A stretch of 8,390 nt of DNA from Clostridia bacterium. Its GTDB lineage: Bacteria > Bacillota > Clostridia > Christensenellales > Borkfalkiaceae. Every line of letters starts with the position of its first letter. The first letter of the stretch is position 1. The stretch covers positions 1 through 8,390 of the forward strand of contig JAFTMQ010000176.1 in assembly GCA_017452305.1 (NCBI GenBank), read 5' to 3'. Position numbers and translations under genes: made by a program. The notes below the pieces were generated by a model. It was not told the origin of the DNA and ran no database searches. It saw only the letters and a list, made by a program, of their open reading frames with translations. Positions 7,001 to 8,390 of this stretch are shown one piece after another.

Positions 7001-8390
7001 CGTAATCGCCATAGTAGATGGTTGTGCCCTCTTGCGTATCGCCAACGAGTGCAATCGTAACTGTCGTAGAACCAGCATGGTAAATCTTGAAAGTATACTT
7101 GGTATTTGCTGCAAATTCTGTCACTGCGTTGCCGTCAGCGTCGAGAATTTCCACGTCGATAGAGTTTTGCGCTACTTTACCGTTGCTAATGAACGCTGCC
7201 GCTCCACCGTCTACCTTACTCGTCCAAATCATGAATTGGTTACCGCTGTTAAGGGGGTTGGAAAGCACGAAGTCAATCGCTACACAGTTCTTGGAACTAT
7301 CCGTATAGAACTTAATAGCGTTATCATTCCACGTTTCTGCGCCCGCTGTGGATTCAAATACAAGCGTGTCTTCCGCAAAGCCAAGGCTTGTTTTGTCCCC
7401 TTCGTAAACGGGAACGGTCGAATTATTAAGGCCGTAAACAAGAGGTTGAATTGCCGTAGGAAGACTGCCGTTATGTTCCGTAACGTTTGCAACGTAAATT
7501 TCGTTTACGTCCAATGCACCGACTTGCACTTCCTTCAAACCTGCGCATGCAATACTTGCGAAATAATGCTCGCCTGCTTTGATGGAGCTAATAGCGAAGC
7601 CGTATTCGTCAAGAATGATAGCCCAATCACCGCCCTTACCCGTCGAGGCGGAAATTGTGCCGACACTAGGCGCGCCGTTTGCACCCCATACGTGGAAGAT
7701 GTTAGCCGCTTCAACGTCTTCTTTTACTACAAACTCGAACGTGATATAATCTTGCGACATAGAAGCGCCGAAAATCATTCTCTTTGCCCAACCGTCGCCG
7801 TAGATATTATCAGGCGTTGCGTTTTCAAGAAGGAATACCATCGCATCTTCTGCGTAGCCGATAGCCGTTTTATCACCATCATAGAAGGAATATACGCGGT
7901 TATCGCCCACCGTTACGTTGGGAGGGGTAACCGTCGTAGGCATACCCTCGCCGTAGGTTACGTTACCAAAGTAAACGGTGTTTGCGCCCCATACGCTGAT
8001 CGCAAGGCTTTCTGCGTTTGGATCGTACACTCTTAAGGTGTATCTTTCACCAGCTTTCACAGAGTTTACGCTAAATCCATGTTTATCAACAATACTTACA
8101 GTTGCGCCCGTCGGATCATCCGCATCGCTAAATACGCCCGTCTTGCTGATACTACCTGCGCCCTTTTGAGGCCAAATTTGGAACATCGTGCCAACAAAAT
8201 CATTTTCCGCAACAAAGTCAACCGTGATATAATCTTGTTTCCCGTTTGCAAAGATTTTTACTCTGTTGCTCCAAATGCCGTTATCCCACGAAGAGCCATT
8301 GCCGTTTGCTACCGTCAACGTCTGAACGACGTCGCTATTATAGTAGCCAAGGGCCGTCTTATCCCCGTTGTAGGTAGGAAGCATTTCGCC
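4041..8390 (-). CDS. Giant tandem-repeat protein, probably surface or secreted (5' end outside the window)
   Basis: At least 1449 residues; the frame is open to the right-hand edge (GE precedes the first Met seen, inside a repeat), so neither the start nor any signal peptide is visible. The visible part is nine tandem units of 154-167 residues. Each opens with a Y-x-G-D-x-T-A-x-G-F signature. Next comes a W-x-x-R-A / D-Y-x-x-V-D-F-V block, then an F-x-x-W core strand. The unit ends with a D-x-N-G-N-A-V ... A-x-T-K-Y-T-L-R-I-Y ... T-I-Y-x-A-N-V-T-Y-G half. Alternating hydrophobic and polar residues, abundant Gly, Asn, Asp and Thr, and scarce Lys, Arg and Cys indicate extracellular beta-sandwich modules. 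There is no C-terminal LPxTG, SLH, dockerin or transmembrane segment; the chain ends with the last unit. A role in adhesion or glycan binding is inference from architecture. The gene ends in a strong terminator. I do not recognise the family. Confidence 0.85.
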   Translation of the reverse strand, partial: GEMLPTYNGDKTALGYYNSDVVQTLTVANGNGSSWDNGIWSNRVKIFANGKQDYITVDFVAENDFVGTMFQIWPQKGAGSISKTGVFSDADDPTGATVSIVDKHGFSVNSVKAGERYTLRVYDPNAESLAISVWGANTVYFGNVTYGEGMPTTVTPPNVTVGDNRVYSFYDGDKTAIGYAEDAMVFLLENATPDNIYGDGWAKRMIFGASMSQDYITFEFVVKEDVEAANIFHVWGANGAPSVGTISASTGKGGDWAIILDEYGFAISSIKAGEHYFASIACAGLKEVQVGALDVNEIYVANVTEHNGSLPTAIQPLVYGLNNSTVPVYEGDKTSLGFAEDTLVFESTAGAETWNDNAIKFYTDSSKNCVAIDFVLSNPLNSGNQFMIWTSKVDGGAAAFISNGKVAQNSIDVEILDADGNAVTEFAANTKYTFKIYHAGSTTVTIALVGDTQEGTTIYYGDYEDTDDKFIALPDNVIVYTGEADSGHSGEVLSKYTGDATAYGFGAEDYVFAANMTSSWNDRAIIKVDSASYDYMDVEFVVTSGTWYFLAWVVNADGMLDGSYLVAENVSNATYGSGYSPHTPNAGTSGGKTKIQVLDTNGNVVTGGRSVSTRYILRVFLGEENLTEVHIGQANTTMLFANVTFGVVETITGDSTNASAVTVYDGDETALGFAEGSRVYEYVGADSSKDKAVFSVDSANYDYVDVQLVIASGDGYFFAYALNGGNYLNGGASYVIDPSNIRLASGNAMDRTIQVFNTNGNAVSTLMSTNTLYTLRIYINGADQIKIAKTGSTIYLANVTYGNDVAIEKPTEVVTDGSGTELAQYTGNNADIGFADSDYVFEQVTTNSWSHRAHIGNDSTADFLVFEFSMTNASNLTVWFTRNGNVTAGYSNIIAQVNAGIAANECAARIIYVFDENNNAATSIAANTKYTVWVYLGGADAFHGVAIGNPNSTIYYANVRYEYGADNNILRQSDANALLPEYTGDETALGFAAGTFVQTLIGESDIWAESIYANRARITANGTQDYITVDFVLKNALSGSNLFYLWAASGNGAVSNVGASTVFTTSIVDENGFAVDSLVAGKKYTFRVYDPGATYLAIGAYCNNTIYFGNVAYGTGEPEEPYALLGGSNGTLPTYAGDETALGFDEGEYVQQMITAETSNVWDGTRQNLATDILAPVGQYVSIMFSLNVDFSSSEGNLFFVWCRNGEAWPTNFYVTLTPSANARILGTNGEVVTDTLKANTVYMLELYADGVDRYQLANINKKAITVSFATRSVKTYATSIANSPITGSVDNTVTVSYNNADLGFGRNEVVKQLETETVSNVWGDAQPTSGKTRPAWLIKIASEAGKVAKIRFALSQDFTSTGMLFYAWAYSDNNGTCPANGSITLSGSSAMTVSITDEAGNTVTSLKAGQVYELSIYCATAIKYDIGNFVAQGMITYVSSEVTYTDAE
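4044..4517 (-). repeat. Protein repeat unit 9 (C-terminal, 158 residues, type D)
   Basis: Most degenerate opening (SYNNADLGF, without the Gly-Asp), then SNVWGD, a basic stretch (SGKTRPAWLIKIASEAGK), LFYAWAYSDN and ITDEAGNTVTSLKAGQVYEL. The protein ends directly after EVTYTDAE. It may act as a C-terminal cap or hold a distinct role, but no anchor motif is present. Confidence 0.75.
4518..5000 (-). repeat. Protein repeat unit 8 (161 residues, type D)
   Basis: Opens TYAGDETALGF and is canonical there, then departs: SNVWDG, a longer first half (DILAPVGQYVSIMFSL), LFFVWCRNGE, and a second half ending with VSFATRSV instead of ANVTYG. It shares the SNVW and N-x-D-F-S/x-D-F-T-S blocks with unit 9. 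Confidence 0.75.
5001..5462 (-). repeat. Protein repeat unit 7 (154 residues, type A)
   Basis: Opens EYTGDETALGF; has TQDYITVDFVLKNALSG, DENGFAVDSLVAGKKYTF and RVYDPGATYLAIG, ending YFGNVAYGTG. Closest to unit 1 despite the distance, which suggests block duplication or gene conversion. Confidence 0.8.
5414..6392. repeat. Pair of identical 25-bp tracts inside the repeat gene
   Basis: Bases 5414-5438 (unit 7) and 6368-6392 (unit 5) are identical over 25 bp; they encode the DETALGFA opening. Their 954-bp offset is exactly 318 codons, the length of units 5 plus 6. A third copy at 4958-4979 (unit 8) matches 21 of 22 bases. Confidence 0.8.
5463..5930 (-). repeat. Protein repeat unit 6 (156 residues, type C-like)
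   Basis: Opens QYTGNNADIGF, a degenerate form of the signature, followed by DSDYVFEQVTTNSWSHRA, which recalls unit 4 (DYVF...SSWNDRA). The second half carries DENNNAATSIAANTKYTV and TIYYANVRY. Confidence 0.78.
5931..6416 (-). repeat. Protein repeat unit 5 (162 residues, type C)
   Basis: Opens VYDGDETALGF; has DSANYDYVDVQLVIASG, NTNGNAVSTLMSTNTLYTL and TIYLANVTYG. It looks like a neighbour duplication with unit 4. Its opening shares a 25-bp identical DNA tract with unit 7. Confidence 0.78.
6417..6917 (-). repeat. Protein repeat unit 4 (167 residues, type C)
   Basis: Opens KYTGDATAYGF; has SASYDYMDVEFVVTSG, DTNGNVV and LFANVTFG. A Gly/Ser/Pro-rich loop (GSGYSPHTPNAGTSGG) is inserted before the second half. 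It pairs closely with unit 5 through the D-S-A-x-Y-D-Y-x-D-V block. Confidence 0.78.
6918..7418 (-). repeat. Protein repeat unit 3 (167 residues, type B)
   Basis: Opens VYEGDKTSLGF; contains NDNAIKFYTD, DADGNAVTEFAANTKYTF and TTIYYGDYEDTDD in place of the usual ANVTYG ending. It is followed by a long, acidic linker (YTGEADSGHSGE). Confidence 0.78.
7419..7898 (-). repeat. Protein repeat unit 2 (160 residues, type A-like)
   Basis: Opens SFYDGDKTAIGY; shares SQDYITFEFV and the D-E-Y-G-F-A-I-S-S-I-K-A-G-E block with unit 1, but its second half (ACAGLKEVQVGALDVNEIYVANVT) is diverged. Ends in a Gly/Asn linker. Confidence 0.78.
7899..8384 (-). repeat. Protein repeat unit 1 (first visible, 162 residues, type A)
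   Basis: Opens LPTYNGDKTALGY; contains QDYITVDFV and RVYDPNAESLAIS, ending YFGNVTYGEG and a Pro/Thr/Val linker. It is most like unit 7 (shared QDYITVDFV, RVYDP and YFGNV), although five units separate them. The two residues before its first Met (GE) continue the frame upstream, so more units may precede it. Confidence 0.8.

Noticed and set aside
4854..8036. Very long plus-strand open reading frame of 1060 codons
   Set aside because: It is exactly codon-aligned antisense to the repeat gene; its translation is rich in Arg, Cys and Ile with no domain-like pattern, while the minus frame shows clear repeats. It is explained by absence of TTA, CTA and TCA codons on the sense strand.
4044..8384. 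CRISPR array or satellite-type DNA repeat
   Set aside because: The periodicity is about 480 bp, degenerate at DNA level and strictly in frame, so it reflects protein repeats and not short direct repeats with spacers.
1..8390. tRNA, rRNA or insertion sequence
   Set aside because: I saw no cloverleaf-like sequence, no rRNA-like segment, and no transposase or terminal inverted repeats in the window.

Overview
The window looks like a piece of a Bacillota-type (probably gut-associated clostridial) genome. This rests on consensus sigma-A style promoters, purine-rich Shine-Dalgarno sites, Rho-independent terminators with U-tracts and the protein families present. It is an inference; no taxonomic marker gene lies in the window. 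Every supported gene is on the minus strand, so genes read right to left, and each of the four reading frames seen ends in TAA.

In order of transcription, the right half (8390 to 4041) is the 3' part of one very large gene whose start lies outside the window. Its product is at least 1449 residues, made almost entirely of nine degenerate tandem units of about 154-167 residues. I do not recognise the repeat family. Composition and layout suggest an exported, beta-rich surface or secreted protein. The gene ends in a strong terminator (3972-4004).

The roughly 300-base gap that follows (3738-4040) holds three AT-rich direct repeats, a near-consensus promoter (3815-3843) and a perfect 21-bp palindrome (3780-3800) just downstream of the predicted transcription start. 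Together they look like a repressor-controlled promoter for the next gene, a cytoplasmic family GH38 alpha-mannosidase (1347-3737) with its catalytic and metal-binding residues intact.

Next, a perfect-consensus promoter (1277-1305) drives a 63-residue BFD-type [2Fe-2S] protein (1037-1228), closed by its own terminator (976-1007). Last comes another promoter (928-956) and a class I SAM-dependent methyltransferase (68-859). Its frame is broken by TAA near the expected C-terminus: the same frame resumes directly after the stop with a peptide resembling the missing family tail and runs to the window edge.

The genes do not form an obvious single operon; three have their own promoters. A plausible functional link is between the mannosidase (inducible mannoside trimming in the cytoplasm) and the giant surface protein upstream (possible glycan or host binding), but only adjacency supports it. 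The best candidates for something undescribed are the repeat family of the giant protein and the palindromic operator in front of the mannosidase.
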